DNA from: Streptococcus sp. CF8_St5-11
GTDB lineage: Bacteria; Bacillota; Bacilli; Lactobacillales; Streptococcaceae
DNA length: 64,000 bases
Direction of reading: 5' to 3'
Assembly: GCF_024295625.1 (NCBI RefSeq)
Contig: NZ_JANCOJ010000001.1
Location: 620,001-684,000, forward strand
The notes beneath the pieces are model-generated. The model ran no database searches. It was not told the origin of the DNA and saw nothing but the letters and a program-made list of their open reading frames with translations. Made by a program: the position numbers and the translations under genes. Below are positions 17,767 through 27,809 of the stretch, in pieces (within the stretch, counting starts at the first letter, position 1; every line of letters starts with the position of its first letter).

Positions 17767-19341
17767 ATGATTAATATCTTTAAATATCTTGATAAAAAAA
17801 CAAAATACCTAACCATTATTGGAGCACTGGCAAATGGGGGTCTCGCATTAGGGCAACCCTTGGTTGTTGCCAAAGCACTATCGATAGATCAAAATAACCT
17901 TACCTATTCCTCTATTTGGAAATTTGCTCTCTTTGGTTTTTCTGTCTATTTCGCTTTGTATAGTCTAATGTTATTTTGTAATCATGCAAATAATGTCTTT
18001 AGACGTGAAATTCACATGAATATCCGAACGGCCCTTTTTCAGAAGTTAATGGAAGACAGGGAATATAGTGAAGATGAAAAGATTACCATGCTGACACAGG
18101 ATATGGAATTTCTAGGAGATAACTTTTTTGAACGCTATATGTCTATTTCATGTTGGGGATTTGGAGCACTGATTACGGCGATCTATATCATTGCCCAAAA
18201 TGTTTTATTGGGTTCTATCTTTGTTTTCTTCACAATCTTACGTCCCATTCCACAATTCTTGATGAATAATAAGCTAAAGAATTCAGGGGATGAAATGTCT
18301 CAGGGAAGAACAGCTGTTCATAACCAAATCTCTGATAGTATTCGAGGAGCTCAGACCTTGCGGATGAATCAAGCCTTGCCTGAAAATTCTCAGCGCGTCT
18401 GGAATATCAATCTTCGTTATCAACGAGCTATTCAAAGGTTTGCTTTTACCCATAATATTGTTTTCTTTTGTAATGGTTTTATGGTCTTTCTGAGCCAAGT
18501 ACTCCCCTTGGTATTAGGGTTCTTCCTTGCTATGCAGGGTCATCATGTTTCAGTGGCTAGCCTGGTTGCTATGTATATTGCTGCTGGTCAACTGGTAGGG
18601 CCTATCCAAAATATCATGTATGATGTGGTTGAAGTACAAGGAGCCAAAACAACGGCAGAAAAGATTTTCGGAATTTTAAATCGAGCAGATGATAGTGAAT
18701 CGGACAATCATTCGATCTCCCAAGTAGAAGAGCTAGAAATTTCCCATTTAAGTAAATCTTATAACGGTAGAGAGATTCTTCGCGATCTTAATCTAGCCAT
18801 TCGACAAGGCGAAAAAGTCCTCATCAAAGGGCCAAGTGGCTGTGGGAAATCAACCCTCTTTCGAATGATCACAGGAGAAGAAAAGCCGGATGCCGGAACG
18901 ATTACTTGTCGGACAAGGGATGGAGTTAAAACAAGTCACTTTGTTCGTCAGGTAGGCATTATCAGCCAGCATCCTTTCCTCTTTAATGATACTATTCGCT
19001 ACAATCTCAGTTTGGGACAGGAGTTTTCAGATCAAGAATTAGAGACTGTTTTAAGACAGGTCAAACTCGACCATGAACTAACTGATGGGCTTGATTTTGT
19101 AATCACTAATAACGGAGAAAATATTTCAGGCGGACAACGTGTCCGGATTGAACTAGCCCGCTTCCTACTTCGTAAAAAGGATATTTTATTAGCAGATGAG
19201 GTAACTGCAGCTCTTGACGTAGAAAATAGTCAAATGGTTCGAGACTTGATTTTCTCACTACCGATGATGGTGTTAGAAATCGCTCACCATATTGATGATG
19301 AAAGTCGATACGATCAAGTCATTGAACTAAGAAAAGAATAA
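17767..19341 (+). CDS. ABC transporter, fused permease and ATP-binding protein
   Basis: A 524-residue half-transporter: an exporter-type transmembrane domain (~1-300, six helices) followed by the nucleotide-binding domain. Walker A is GPSGCGKST, the Q-loop is IISQHPFLF, the signature is NISGGQRVRIELAR, Walker B is ILLADE and the D-loop is AALD; the switch histidine is in EIAHHID. It is rather short for an exporter (usual ~570-600), with short loops. No bacteriocin, peptidase or partner half-transporter lies next to it, so it presumably works as a homodimer. The gene is more AT-rich than its neighbours, which hints at transfer. Substrate unknown. Confidence 0.85.
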   Translation: MINIFKYLDKKTKYLTIIGALANGGLALGQPLVVAKALSIDQNNLTYSSIWKFALFGFSVYFALYSLMLFCNHANNVFRREIHMNIRTALFQKLMEDREYSEDEKITMLTQDMEFLGDNFFERYMSISCWGFGALITAIYIIAQNVLLGSIFVFFTILRPIPQFLMNNKLKNSGDEMSQGRTAVHNQISDSIRGAQTLRMNQALPENSQRVWNINLRYQRAIQRFAFTHNIVFFCNGFMVFLSQVLPLVLGFFLAMQGHHVSVASLVAMYIAAGQLVGPIQNIMYDVVEVQGAKTTAEKIFGILNRADDSESDNHSISQVEELEISHLSKSYNGREILRDLNLAIRQGEKVLIKGPSGCGKSTLFRMITGEEKPDAGTITCRTRDGVKTSHFVRQVGIISQHPFLFNDTIRYNLSLGQEFSDQELETVLRQVKLDHELTDGLDFVITNNGENISGGQRVRIELARFLLRKKDILLADEVTAALDVENSQMVRDLIFSLPMMVLEIAHHIDDESRYDQVIELRKE

Positions 19342-19397
19342 AATTGCTGACATAAACCTAAAAATATATCGTTAGTGTTTCAAAGAAAGAAAATACT

Positions 19398-19534
19398 AAA
19401 ACTTTCCGCCGTGAGAAAAGTGCCTGAAACAATAACGTTTCAGGCACTCGGAATTATTGAGACCTTAGGCTCAATAATTAGTCTTGGAACTTCGAAGAAG
19501 TTCGCTGACGTCCGTACTCACCCAAGGAAAGTTT
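19398..19534 (+). repeat. Cloverleaf-like repeat, copy 2
   Basis: Arms AAACTTTCC/GGAAAGTTT. The helix GTGAG/CTCAC replaces GTGAA/TTCAC of copy 1. The first hairpin is AGTGCCTGAAAC/GTTTCAGGCACT, with paired changes relative to copies 1 and 3. The second hairpin matches copy 1 and the third has loop GAA. The 3' segment reads CCCAAGG instead of CCTAAGG. It lies between the ABC exporter stop and its terminator. The right flank (TCTTCA..CTGA) is also similar to that of copy 1. Confidence 0.9.
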
Positions 19535-19563
19535 TTAATATGACTTTGTCTTCAATCTGAAAA

Positions 19564-19586
19564 AGGCTCAAAACTGAGCCTCTTTT
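19564..19586 (+). terminator. Terminator downstream of the ABC exporter
   Basis: AGGCTCA and TGAGCCT with loop AAAC, then CTTTT. It lies between convergent genes. Confidence 0.75.
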
Positions 19587-19609
19587 GAGTTAATGAAAAC
19601 TTCCTTAGC

Positions 19610-19909
19610 TTAAAATGGTAATTTCCCTGCGAAAGCACCGAGTTTTTTCTTAGTTGCCGCATCAATTTCTTCAATGGCAGCATTGATGGCTTGCACCGTC
19701 ATATCAGAAAGCGTTTCTGTATCTTCTGGGTCAACCACTGCAGCGTTGAAATCGATAGAAACGACCTTCTTATCGCCTGTCAGGGTTGCAACAACCAAGT
19801 CTTGAGCAGATTTCCCTACAAATTGAGTTGCGGCTAATTCTGCTTGGCTTTGCTCCATTTGCTTTTGCAATTTTTGAGCTTGCTTCATCATATTTTGCAT
19901 ATTCATCAT
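19610..19909 (-). CDS. ybaB: YbaB/EbfC-family nucleoid-associated protein
   Basis: A 99-residue DNA-binding protein of the YbaB/EbfC family. A methionine/glutamine-rich N-terminal helix ([17 protein letters not shown]) precedes the beta-sheet core ([12 protein letters not shown]) and a C-terminal helix. These dimers bind DNA loosely and organise the nucleoid; the gene often sits near dnaX-recR, but not here. It is monocistronic, preceded by an extended -10 promoter. The AAGGA site is 11 nt from the first ATG, so the start could be one of several methionines at the N-terminus. Confidence 0.92.
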   Translation of the reverse strand: MMNMQNMMKQAQKLQKQMEQSQAELAATQFVGKSAQDLVVATLTGDKKVVSIDFNAAVVDPEDTETLSDMTVQAINAAIEEIDAATKKKLGAFAGKLPF

Positions 19910-19948
19910 AGTAATGACATTCCTTCCAACTTCTGAAATTTACAGTTC

Positions 19949-19957
19949 ATTATACCA
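19949..19957 (-). promoter_or_regulatory. Extended -10 promoter of ybaB
   Basis: TGGTATAAT on the - strand, with no convincing -35. Confidence 0.55.
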
Positions 19958-20046
19958 TTTTTTAGACGCTTGGAAAAGCTTTGGATAGTAATCATGAAAA
20001 GCTTCTTTCACTCCGGATTGATTTTTAAGCTTTCACTACAAAATGA

Positions 20047-20072
20047 AAGAGAGCCTTTTTGAGCCTCTCTCA
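20047..20072 (-). terminator. Terminator of lrgAB
   Basis: On the - strand AGAGAG pairs with CTCTCT, followed by TTCATTTT. The stem is short, so confidence is moderate. Confidence 0.5.
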
Positions 20073-20090
20073 GAAAAATAATAAATTGTT

Positions 20091-20786
20091 TTAGGATAAA
20101 ATCATCGAAGCCACAATTGGACTAATGAATACATACAAAATTCCTGTGATCCCAATTGCCAATCCTGCCATAGCACCGGCCACATGACCATACTTAAACG
20201 CTGTCCCTGTTCCTACTGCATGTCCTGTTCCGCCAAGGGCTAAACCAATAGCCACTGGATCTTTTATTTTTAACAGTTTCAATATCGTTGGGCCCAAGAC
20301 ACTTGTTAATAATCCAGTTGCTACAACTACCACAAGAGTGATGGTCGTAATTCCTTGCATTTTTTCAGTAATCCCAACTGCCATTGCAGTCGTAACTGAT
20401 TTTGGAAAGAGCGAAATGGCTAGAAAGTACTTCATTCCAAATGCTTTCGCGATCAAGGCTGTAAAAATCGTATTCACAATAACTGCCACTGTCGAGCCGA
20501 TCAGAATACTCCGTGCATGATGCTTCATCAAATGGAAACTCTTATAGAGAGGAATCCCCAAGGCGACTGTCGATGGTCCAATCAACTGATTTAACAGGGA
20601 ACCACCGACATAGTAATCTTTATAAGAAATTCCTGTAATCATTAAGAATAAGATAACGATAACTGTAGCCACTAAAAGTGGCGTTGTTATTGGATGAGGA
20701 TACCTGCGGAAAATTAACATTCCAATCAAATAAGCCCAAATAGATAAGACAATCCCAAATAAAGGATTACTCGCAAAATTAGCCAT
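20091..20786 (-). CDS. lrgB: LrgB/CidB family protein
   Basis: A 231-residue integral membrane protein with ~7-8 hydrophobic helices. Typical LrgB motifs are LIGPSTVALGIPLYK near residue 70, SLFPKSVTTAMAVGI near 130 and GLALGGTGHAVGTGTAF near 182. LrgA/LrgB act as holin/antiholin-like or metabolite (e.g. pyruvate) transport partners affecting lysis and stress responses. The start is the ATG at 20786, which overlaps the end of lrgA (ATGGCTAA) and has AAGGGGG upstream. No lytSR two-component genes are seen nearby. Confidence 0.93.
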   Translation of the reverse strand: MANFASNPLFGIVLSIWAYLIGMLIFRRYPHPITTPLLVATVIVILFLMITGISYKDYYVGGSLLNQLIGPSTVALGIPLYKSFHLMKHHARSILIGSTVAVIVNTIFTALIAKAFGMKYFLAISLFPKSVTTAMAVGITEKMQGITTITLVVVVATGLLTSVLGPTILKLLKIKDPVAIGLALGGTGHAVGTGTAFKYGHVAGAMAGLAIGITGILYVFISPIVASMILS

Positions 20787-21159
20787 GCTTGCGTCCCCCT
20801 TCTGGATAATCACCTTCAAAACGATTTTTTATAAAACTAACCACGATTGCAATTAAAGCCACATTGATGACCAAGGCTCCAAGTAGAATCAACATGATCG
20901 GAAATAGATAAGGCGCAATCACATGAAACTTATCCATAATACCGACAGCAGGGGGAAGAAACAGAATCGTCATGTTTGCTAATAAAAAATTTCCTACCAT
21001 ATTTACATGGCGAATACGTAATAACTTAAACTGCAATAATAAAAATAGGATCAACAGTCCGATCATACTTCCAGGAATTGGTAAGTGCAACCCATCAGAA
21101 ATGATTTCACCAATTAATGAAATCGTGAAAATAATCGTCAGTTGTACATATAATTTCAT
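20779..21159 (-). CDS. lrgA: LrgA/CidA family holin-like protein
   Basis: A 126-residue protein with four transmembrane helices. The family motif LPIPGSMIGLLILFLLL is at residues ~26-42, and FLPPAVGIM near 66. A positively charged C-terminal tail ends in GGRKHG. The second ATG (21159) is preferred, because AGGGAG then lies 6 nt upstream. Cotranscribed with lrgB through an 8-bp overlap. Confidence 0.93.
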   Translation of the reverse strand: MKLYVQLTIIFTISLIGEIISDGLHLPIPGSMIGLLILFLLLQFKLLRIRHVNMVGNFLLANMTILFLPPAVGIMDKFHVIAPYLFPIMLILLGALVINVALIAIVVSFIKNRFEGDYPEGGRKHG

Positions 21160-21360
21160 CTCCATCTCCCTTTTTATGGATCATTTCCAATAAGGATTCG
21201 TATCCTCGCTTCTGCCTACTTATAGGTAAACATCCTCTTATTCCCTATCAGTTTACTCCTTTTCGGAAAATTTGCAAGTTTTTTTCTAAAAAAATAAAAC
21301 AAATTACCAAAAATTGAAGCTACTATTTTGATTCATGACATCCATTTTATGATACAATGA

Positions 21361-22569
<1,209 letters not shown>

Positions 22570-22625
22570 TAAATCATTCTCCATACTTTTTTCTCCACCT
22601 ATTGAAACAAAATTTTGAAAAAATC

Positions 22626-22654
22626 TTTACAAGTTAGTATTTACTTGATAGAAT
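22626..22654 (+). promoter_or_regulatory. Candidate promoter of the aquaglyceroporin gene
   Basis: TTTACA, 17 bp, TAGAAT. An overlapping alternative is TTTACT, 16 bp, TATAAA at 22640-22667. Confidence 0.4.
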
Positions 22655-22692
22655 GGATTGGTATAAAATTTATAAAGGAGATTATTAGAATC

Positions 22693-23565
22693 ATGGATTT
22701 TGATTTTAGTGTTAAACTCATGACTGAGTTTTTCGGGACAGCTTTGCTACTTATCCTCGGAAATGGTGCTGTTGCAAACGTTGAATTAAAAGGAACTAAA
22801 GGTCATCAAAGTGGATGGCTTGTCATTGCGATCGGGTACGGAATGGGTGTTATGATGCCAGCCTTGATGTTTGGTAATGTTTCAGGAAACCATATTAACC
22901 CTGCCTTTACTCTTGGACTTGCGGTTAGCGGACTCTTCCCATGGGCAAATGTTTTACCATACATCGCTGCTCAACTTCTTGGAGCTATGTTTGGACAATT
23001 GGTTGTCGTTGCAGCTCACCGTCCATACTACATCCAAACTGAAAATCCAAACAACATCTTGGGAACATTCTCAACGATTTCTAGTTTGGATAAAGGAACT
23101 CCTGAATCACGTAAAGCTGCTACCATTAATGGCTTCATCAACGAGTTTGCCGGATCATTCGTACTTTTCTTTTGTGCACTTGGTTTAACTAAGAATTTCT
23201 TCGGAGCAGAGGTTGCTGGTCTAGCTCAAAAAGCAGCGGCTGAACAAGGAGGAGTCTTTGATGCTACTTCAACAGCAGCCAAATTGGCTTTGTCACAAGC
23301 ACATGCTTCAGGACTAGGAATTGCTCACTTGGCTCTTGGCTTCCTTGTTATGGCTCTTGTTACGTCACTCGGTGGTCCTACTGGACCTGGTTTGAACCCT
23401 GCACGTGACTTTGGTCCTCGTTTGGTCCACGCCTTCCTTCCAAAGTCTGTCTTAGGAGAGCACAAAGGGGATTCTAAATGGTGGTATGCTTGGGTACCAG
23501 TTGTAGCCCCAATCCTTGCTGCTATCTTAGCTGTACTATTGTTCAAAGTTATCTATCTTGCTTAA
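22693..23565 (+). CDS. MIP-family aquaporin/glycerol facilitator
   Basis: A 290-residue channel with six transmembrane helices and both half-helix NPA motifs: NHINPAFTL near residue 70 and GLNPARDFGPR near 236. The Asp after NPAR is the usual mark of glycerol-conducting GlpF-type channels rather than strict water channels. The ATG at 22693, 11 nt after AAAGGAG, is preferred over the longer frame. A large loop with QKAAAEQGG separates helices, as in lactic-acid-bacterium GlaA/GlpF proteins. No glpK or glpO is adjacent, so the link to glycerol catabolism is inferred. Confidence 0.9.
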   Translation: MDFDFSVKLMTEFFGTALLLILGNGAVANVELKGTKGHQSGWLVIAIGYGMGVMMPALMFGNVSGNHINPAFTLGLAVSGLFPWANVLPYIAAQLLGAMFGQLVVVAAHRPYYIQTENPNNILGTFSTISSLDKGTPESRKAATINGFINEFAGSFVLFFCALGLTKNFFGAEVAGLAQKAAAEQGGVFDATSTAAKLALSQAHASGLGIAHLALGFLVMALVTSLGGPTGPGLNPARDFGPRLVHAFLPKSVLGEHKGDSKWWYAWVPVVAPILAAILAVLLFKVIYLA

Positions 23566-23579
23566 TCTAACTAGTAAAA

Positions 23580-23614
23580 AACGAACTCGATTTTCCATCG
23601 AGTTCGTCTTTTTA
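23580..23614 (+). terminator. Bidirectional terminator between the aquaglyceroporin and lipoprotein genes
   Basis: ACGAACTCGA and TCGAGTTCGT, 10 bp perfect, with a CTTTTT tail on the + strand and A-run on the other side. Its 3' edge touches the lipoprotein stop codon. Confidence 0.85.
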
Positions 23615-24262
23615 TTGTTCTTTGGTTAATGAAAAGCGGAAATCATTGTATTTAGTATAGTCAAATTCTGTATTGAGATCCGTTGTGAAAACAATCGGTG
23701 TATAGTGTCCGTCTTCTAAGACAAAACCAGGCTCAAATCGGAAGTTTGCTCCACCTAAGCCTGTGATCCCAGGGAGCAAGGCATCAGCCCCATCAAAGCC
23801 TTCAACATTCCAATAGTAGATATTTCCAGTTGCTTGGACGGCTCTTGCCGTATAGGTCGCTGTTCGAGTCGGTTCGCTGTCATTTTTGAAGCTTACCACT
23901 GTTGTTACATCCCCATTGGCATCGACGGTCATTTTAATCGAATCCGCTTGTGGACTAGATCCTACCCAAGTTCCCACCAGTTCTGCAGGGACAGTAGCAG
24001 ACGCATTCTCGGTCTTACTAGAGTCTTTTGTACCTGTCGCGCTACTGGTTTGAGTTGAAGAGCTAGCTGTATCTTTTGCCTGAGCAGAAGATGCTACACT
24101 CTTTTGGCTATTACTTTTGGCTTTTTTCTCTACCTTACTGGTAGATGCTTTTGCGGAGGAGGAAGCTGTCTTTTTATCCTTAGCACCACAACCACCGAGA
24201 GCTAGACCAAGTGAAGCAGCCACCAGAACAGCGGCACTCCAACGGAAGATTGATTTTTTCAT
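23612..24262 (-). CDS. Lipoprotein of unknown function
   Basis: 216 residues. A signal peptide with lipobox LALGGC places the lipidated cysteine at residue 25. A long low-complexity Ser/Ala/Lys/Thr linker (~30-92) would reach through the cell wall, followed by a ~120-residue C-terminal domain starting VGTWVGSSP that looks like a lipocalin-type or small beta-barrel fold (alternating strands, GTW start). The function is not known. A 13-bp perfect inverted repeat spans its promoter, which suggests specific regulation. Confidence 0.8.
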   Translation of the reverse strand: MKKSIFRWSAAVLVAASLGLALGGCGAKDKKTASSSAKASTSKVEKKAKSNSQKSVASSAQAKDTASSSTQTSSATGTKDSSKTENASATVPAELVGTWVGSSPQADSIKMTVDANGDVTTVVSFKNDSEPTRTATYTARAVQATGNIYYWNVEGFDGADALLPGITGLGGANFRFEPGFVLEDGHYTPIVFTTDLNTEFDYTKYNDFRFSLTKEQ

Positions 24263-24291
24263 ACGATCACCTCTTTATCTTTCTGACTCCC

Positions 24292-24319
24292 ATTATACAC
24301 CAATTGTTACAAAGATCAA
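24292..24319 (-). promoter_or_regulatory. Promoter of the lipoprotein gene
   Basis: On the - strand TTGATC, 16 bp, TATAAT. The -35 lies between the two arms of the inverted repeat at 24301-24336. Confidence 0.6.
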
Positions 24320-24336
24320 GTTTTTTGTAACAATTG
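24301..24336. promoter_or_regulatory. 13-bp perfect inverted repeat (candidate operator)
   Basis: CAATTGTTACAAA and TTTGTAACAATTG are separated by 10 bp that contain the -35 region of the lipoprotein promoter. A further GTAAC follows on the right. Confidence 0.5.
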
Positions 24337-24361
24337 TAACTTTTTTTGTAATATATTCCGT

Positions 24362-24688
24362 TTAAAATGCCAATCGTAATAGAGCGATCAAAACAATTCC
24401 AAACAAAACGGTTCCCATAAGGTTTTTGTAACGAAAGGCTACAAAGAGACTGGGAATGGTCACCACTAGGTCCAACCAGTGAAACTGCGGGAGGCTTCCA
24501 ATTTTCCCATCTACTAAGCTTGATAAAACCAAGGCAAAGATAATGGAAATGGGCAGGTATTTGAGAAAGCGGGTCACAGGAGCCGGCAGTCCCTTGTATT
24601 TAACTAAGAGGAAGGGCAAGATCCGAGGAATCCAGGTAACGAGTGCTGAGGCCAGAATGGCCATGAAGATAGAACTATTCACGCGCAT
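24362..24688 (-). CDS. azlD: AzlD family branched-chain amino acid export subunit
   Basis: A 108-residue membrane protein with three to four helices and the AzlD pattern WIPRILPFLL near residue 20 and FRYKNLMGTVLFG near the C-terminus. It works with AzlC in export of branched-chain amino acids and analogues. The start ATG (24688) overlaps the end of azlC by 14 bp, with GGGGGTGG upstream. Confidence 0.88.
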   Translation of the reverse strand: MRVNSSIFMAILASALVTWIPRILPFLLVKYKGLPAPVTRFLKYLPISIIFALVLSSLVDGKIGSLPQFHWLDLVVTIPSLFVAFRYKNLMGTVLFGIVLIALLRLAF

Positions 24689-25370
24689 CACAAACCACCC
24701 CCACAAAACAGCCAATCAAGGTCGCAGCTAGCACAGCAAGCGGTTGCGAAACATAAAAGAGTAAGAGCAAGAAACTCACTGCTACTGCTAAGAGCACCAA
24801 GAGCATGGTCTTGGTCTTTTCTGTCAGTTGCATTCCTTGGAACTGGGCTGCAAAAATCCCAATAAACATAGCCACTAAGGCAAAATCAAGCCCAAAAGCC
24901 TTTGGATCAGGTAGGAGAGATCCTAGAGCTGTTCCGATAACCGTCGCACTGATCCAGGCCACATAGCCTACTAGATTGTTCCCATGCATCCAAGGAACTG
25001 TAATGGTATCCGTCTTTAACTTCTCACTCAAGTAGACCCCATAACTCTCATCAGTCAGGAGGCTTCCAATCCCGATGGTATGAGCGAGACTAGCATCCTT
25101 AAAGTCAGACGACGTATGCAGACTCATCAACATATTCCGGAGATTGATCAAACACACGGTCAAGGCCATATTCAAGATCGAAGAGTGGGCCGCAATCAGA
25201 GAGATCATCGCAAACTGAGCCGCCCCAGCATAGACCAATACACTCATCAAGGCCATCTCCAAAGGAGAAAGATAAGGAGACGCCACCACACCACAAGCCA
25301 GGCCAATACTGATATAGCCCAAAGCCGTCGGTAGCGCGTCCCTCACCCCCTGCCAAAAATCTTTTTCCAC
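24675..25370 (-). CDS. azlC: AzlC family branched-chain amino acid permease
   Basis: A 231-residue polytopic protein. The AzlC signature is VYAGAAQFAMISLIA near residue 47, followed by LINLRNMLMSLHTS and GIGSLLTDESYGVY. It is the large subunit of the AzlCD exporter. It probably starts with GTG, 7 nt after AAAGGAG. Overlaps azlD. The promoter is an extended -10 TGTTATAAT at 25402-25410. Confidence 0.9.
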   Translation of the reverse strand: MEKDFWQGVRDALPTALGYISIGLACGVVASPYLSPLEMALMSVLVYAGAAQFAMISLIAAHSSILNMALTVCLINLRNMLMSLHTSSDFKDASLAHTIGIGSLLTDESYGVYLSEKLKTDTITVPWMHGNNLVGYVAWISATVIGTALGSLLPDPKAFGLDFALVAMFIGIFAAQFQGMQLTEKTKTMLLVLLAVAVSFLLLLFYVSQPLAVLAATLIGCFVGVVCDARE

Positions 25371-25401
25371 TCTCTCACTCCTTTCTGAATCATTGACTTC
25401 T

Positions 25402-25410
25402 ATTATAACA
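25402..25410 (-). promoter_or_regulatory. Extended -10 promoter of azlCD
   Basis: TGTTATAAT on the - strand, ~30 bp before the start codon. Confidence 0.5.
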
Positions 25411-25501
25411 CAAGAAAAAAGGTTGAAAAAGGACCAATGAAAGAGAAAGCTTTATAATCCCTTCGCAAATCCGCTACTAGTTGGTGAGATCCCAGCAAAA
25501 A

Positions 25502-25538
25502 AGCCATTGGAATCACACATCCAATTGGCTCCTTTTTC
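25502..25538 (-). terminator. Terminator of tsaB-rimI-tsaD
   Basis: On the - strand GCCAATTGGA and TCCAATGGC pair with one bulge, followed by TTTTTT. Confidence 0.75.
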
Positions 25539-26549
25539 TTATTCAATTCCTTCAAAGGCTAGACTTGGTTTGGCATTAAGATCCCAGCCTGCGAAGTTTT
25601 CTTTGTTCCACTCACTGACGCTGGCATAGGCGATCATCCCTGCATTGTCCCCGCAGAGGCGCAAAGGCGGAATGATGACCTTGACATCTGTGATCTCAGA
25701 AGCCAAGCGTTCACGAAGGCCTTGGTTGGCTGCGACGCCACCAGCGACGACTAGAGTTTTGACCGGATATTTCTCCAAAGCCTTCTTGGTCTTGGCCATG
25801 AGAATGTCAAGTACGGCTGCCTGAAAACTTGCAGACAAGTCTGCATTGGAGAGACTTTCTCCTTTTTGCTGCGCATTATGGTGCAGATTGATAAAGGCCG
25901 ATTTGAGCCCTGAAAAGGAGAATTCCAGATTGTCTTCCTTGATCATGGCCCTAGGGAAATCGTAGATATCAGATCCTTGGTGGGCCAGCTGATCAATTTC
26001 ACGTCCTGCTGGATAGGTCAAGCCCATCACGCGCCCGACCTTGTCATAAGCTTCTCCGACAGCATCATCACGGGTCTCTCCGACGATCTTATAATCACCC
26101 GCTTCACTGACGTAGACTAGCTCGGTATGTCCTCCACTCACCAACAAGGCCAAAAGCGGAAACTCTAAGGGCTCGACGCTTTGAGCAGCCATCAAGTGCC
26201 CTGCCATATGATTGACAGGAATCAAAGGGAGGCCGTGCGCCCAGGCAAAGGCCTTGGCCGCTGCTAGGCCGACTAAAAGAGCGCCAACCAGGCCTGGACC
26301 GTAGGTGACAGCCACAGCTGTGACATCGGCTTCAGTGATGCCAGCTTCTTCCAGGGCTTCTTCAATACAAGCGGTGATGACTTCCACATGGTGACGAGAG
26401 GCTACCTCAGGCACCACCCCTCCAAAACGCTTGTGACTTTCGATTTGACTGGCAATGACATTGGACAAGAGTTGGTCGTCATTTTTCAAGACAGCCACAC
26501 TGGTCTCATCGCAAGATGTCTCAAAAGCCAAAATATATCTATCTTTCAT
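25539..26549 (-). CDS. tsaD: tRNA threonylcarbamoyladenosine transferase
   Basis: Transfers the threonylcarbamoyl group to A37 of ANN-decoding tRNAs, together with TsaB and TsaE. The 336-residue ASKHA-fold protein has [12 protein letters not shown] at the N-terminus, the metal-binding histidines in [10 protein letters not shown] near residue 110, [11 protein letters not shown] and [13 protein letters not shown]. Third gene of the operon, overlapping rimI by 11 bp. The grouping with tsaB supports joint function. Confidence 0.97.
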   Translation of the reverse strand: MKDRYILAFETSCDETSVAVLKNDDQLLSNVIASQIESHKRFGGVVPEVASRHHVEVITACIEEALEEAGITEADVTAVAVTYGPGLVGALLVGLAAAKAFAWAHGLPLIPVNHMAGHLMAAQSVEPLEFPLLALLVSGGHTELVYVSEAGDYKIVGETRDDAVGEAYDKVGRVMGLTYPAGREIDQLAHQGSDIYDFPRAMIKEDNLEFSFSGLKSAFINLHHNAQQKGESLSNADLSASFQAAVLDILMAKTKKALEKYPVKTLVVAGGVAANQGLRERLASEITDVKVIIPPLRLCGDNAGMIAYASVSEWNKENFAGWDLNAKPSLAFEGIE

Positions 26550-26976
26550 TCGGGTTCCTCTTCATGATCACAGCATCCTCTATGGGATCGTGATAGTAGT
26601 TTTTCCTCCGTGCAATTTCTTCAAAATGCATTTTTTTGTATAGGCCTTGGGCCGGTTGATTGGACACACGCACTTCTAAGAAAATTTCTTTTTGGTCCGG
26701 CAACTGCGCGAGTAACTGCTGAGCTAGGCCTTGGCCTTGAAAGGCGCGCTTGACCGCAATCTGTAGGACCTCTGCTTCATAGAGAGTCTCTTGAATGGCG
26801 ACAAATCCAAGGACTTGCCCCTCATCCACAGCTAGGAAATAGAAGATCGATTCCTGCTCTAAATCAGCTTGGATCTGCTCCAACTTCCAGGGACTAGCTT
26901 CATAGACATCTTCCATGACAGCGAGAATAGCGGCCGCATCCCGGCTGCTCCCTTTCCTGATTGTTCCTTTCATCAT
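26539..26976 (-). CDS. rimI: Ribosomal protein alanine N-acetyltransferase RimI-like
   Basis: GNAT-fold acetyltransferase of 145 residues. The acetyl-CoA-binding motif A is [15 protein letters not shown], followed by [29 protein letters not shown], the typical RimI C-terminal block. The start is the ATG inside ATGATG at 26976, overlapping the tsaB stop; a longer frame into tsaB is not credible. RimI acetylates the N-terminus of ribosomal protein S18 in E. coli; the target here is inferred. Confidence 0.9.
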   Translation of the reverse strand: MMKGTIRKGSSRDAAAILAVMEDVYEASPWKLEQIQADLEQESIFYFLAVDEGQVLGFVAIQETLYEAEVLQIAVKRAFQGQGLAQQLLAQLPDQKEIFLEVRVSNQPAQGLYKKMHFEEIARRKNYYHDPIEDAVIMKRNPNER

Positions 26977-27656
26977 AGGCGCTTGATGTAAGAGGTCGTT
27001 GTTTCCGTGTGGTCTTTGAGCCAATTTTCCTCTGCTTCGACCCGTTTCAGATAATGAGGGACAAAATCATGGAGGCTAGCAGGCGCTTGTTTGAGACCGA
27101 GACGTCCGATTTTCACTGCATCTGGCAAGGTTTCATAGTAAGTAGCCCTTGGCAGGCTAGAGGCAATCTGTTCCTTAAAGGCAGTGACTTCTCCGACAAA
27201 GGTGACCTGCTCACTTGTCGCTGCACGCTCTAGGACTTCCTCAAATGGAAAATGTCCTTCTGGTGCGACCAGTTGATCATCTTGGTAAAAACCTGCATAA
27301 ACGTTGTTCCGACGGGCATCCATGACAGGAACTACCAAACCTTCTAGATCATCTGGCACTAAGGCTAAGAGGCTCGAAACCCCGACCAATTCAATCCCTA
27401 AGGTATGAGCCAAGGTCTTTGCGGTTGCGACTGCAATGCGCAACCCAGTGTAGCTCCCAGGACCTTCTGCCACCACGATGCGGTCCAAGTCCTTGGGTGT
27501 CAAGTCGATTTGTTGCATCAAAAAATCGATGACCGGCATCAAGGTGATACTATGATTTTTTTTAATAGTTAATGTTGTTTCTGCAAGTAGAGCCTCATCT
27601 TCTAAAATCGCTACAGAAAGAGCCTTACTCGAGGTATCAAATGCTAATAATTTCAT
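26973..27656 (-). CDS. tsaB: tRNA threonylcarbamoyladenosine biosynthesis protein TsaB
   Basis: A 227-residue ASKHA-fold partner of TsaD. FDTSSKALSVAIL starts the fold, and VAEGPGSYTGLRIAVATAK near residue 62 is the TsaB signature. It supports TsaD in t6A synthesis and has no enzymatic activity of its own. First gene of the tsaB-rimI-tsaD operon; AGGAG lies 6 nt before the ATG. Confidence 0.95.
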   Translation of the reverse strand: MKLLAFDTSSKALSVAILEDEALLAETTLTIKKNHSITLMPVIDFLMQQIDLTPKDLDRIVVAEGPGSYTGLRIAVATAKTLAHTLGIELVGVSSLLALVPDDLEGLVVPVMDARRNNVYAGFYQDDQLVAPEGHFPFEEVLERAATSEQVTFVGEVTAFKEQIASSLPRATYYETLPDAVKIGRLGLKQAPASLHDFVPHYLKRVEAEENWLKDHTETTTSYIKRL

Positions 27657-27809
27657 TTCCTACTCCTCTTGAACTGGATTATATTATACTACAAATTCCC
27701 TTCAAATCCCAGCGAAACTCTCCTCTAGAGCGCAGGATTTTCCTATCCAAAACCGCTCAAAAGCTTCTCTATTATAGGTCTTTTACCCTCTGACTTTTCC
27801 AGTCTATCT

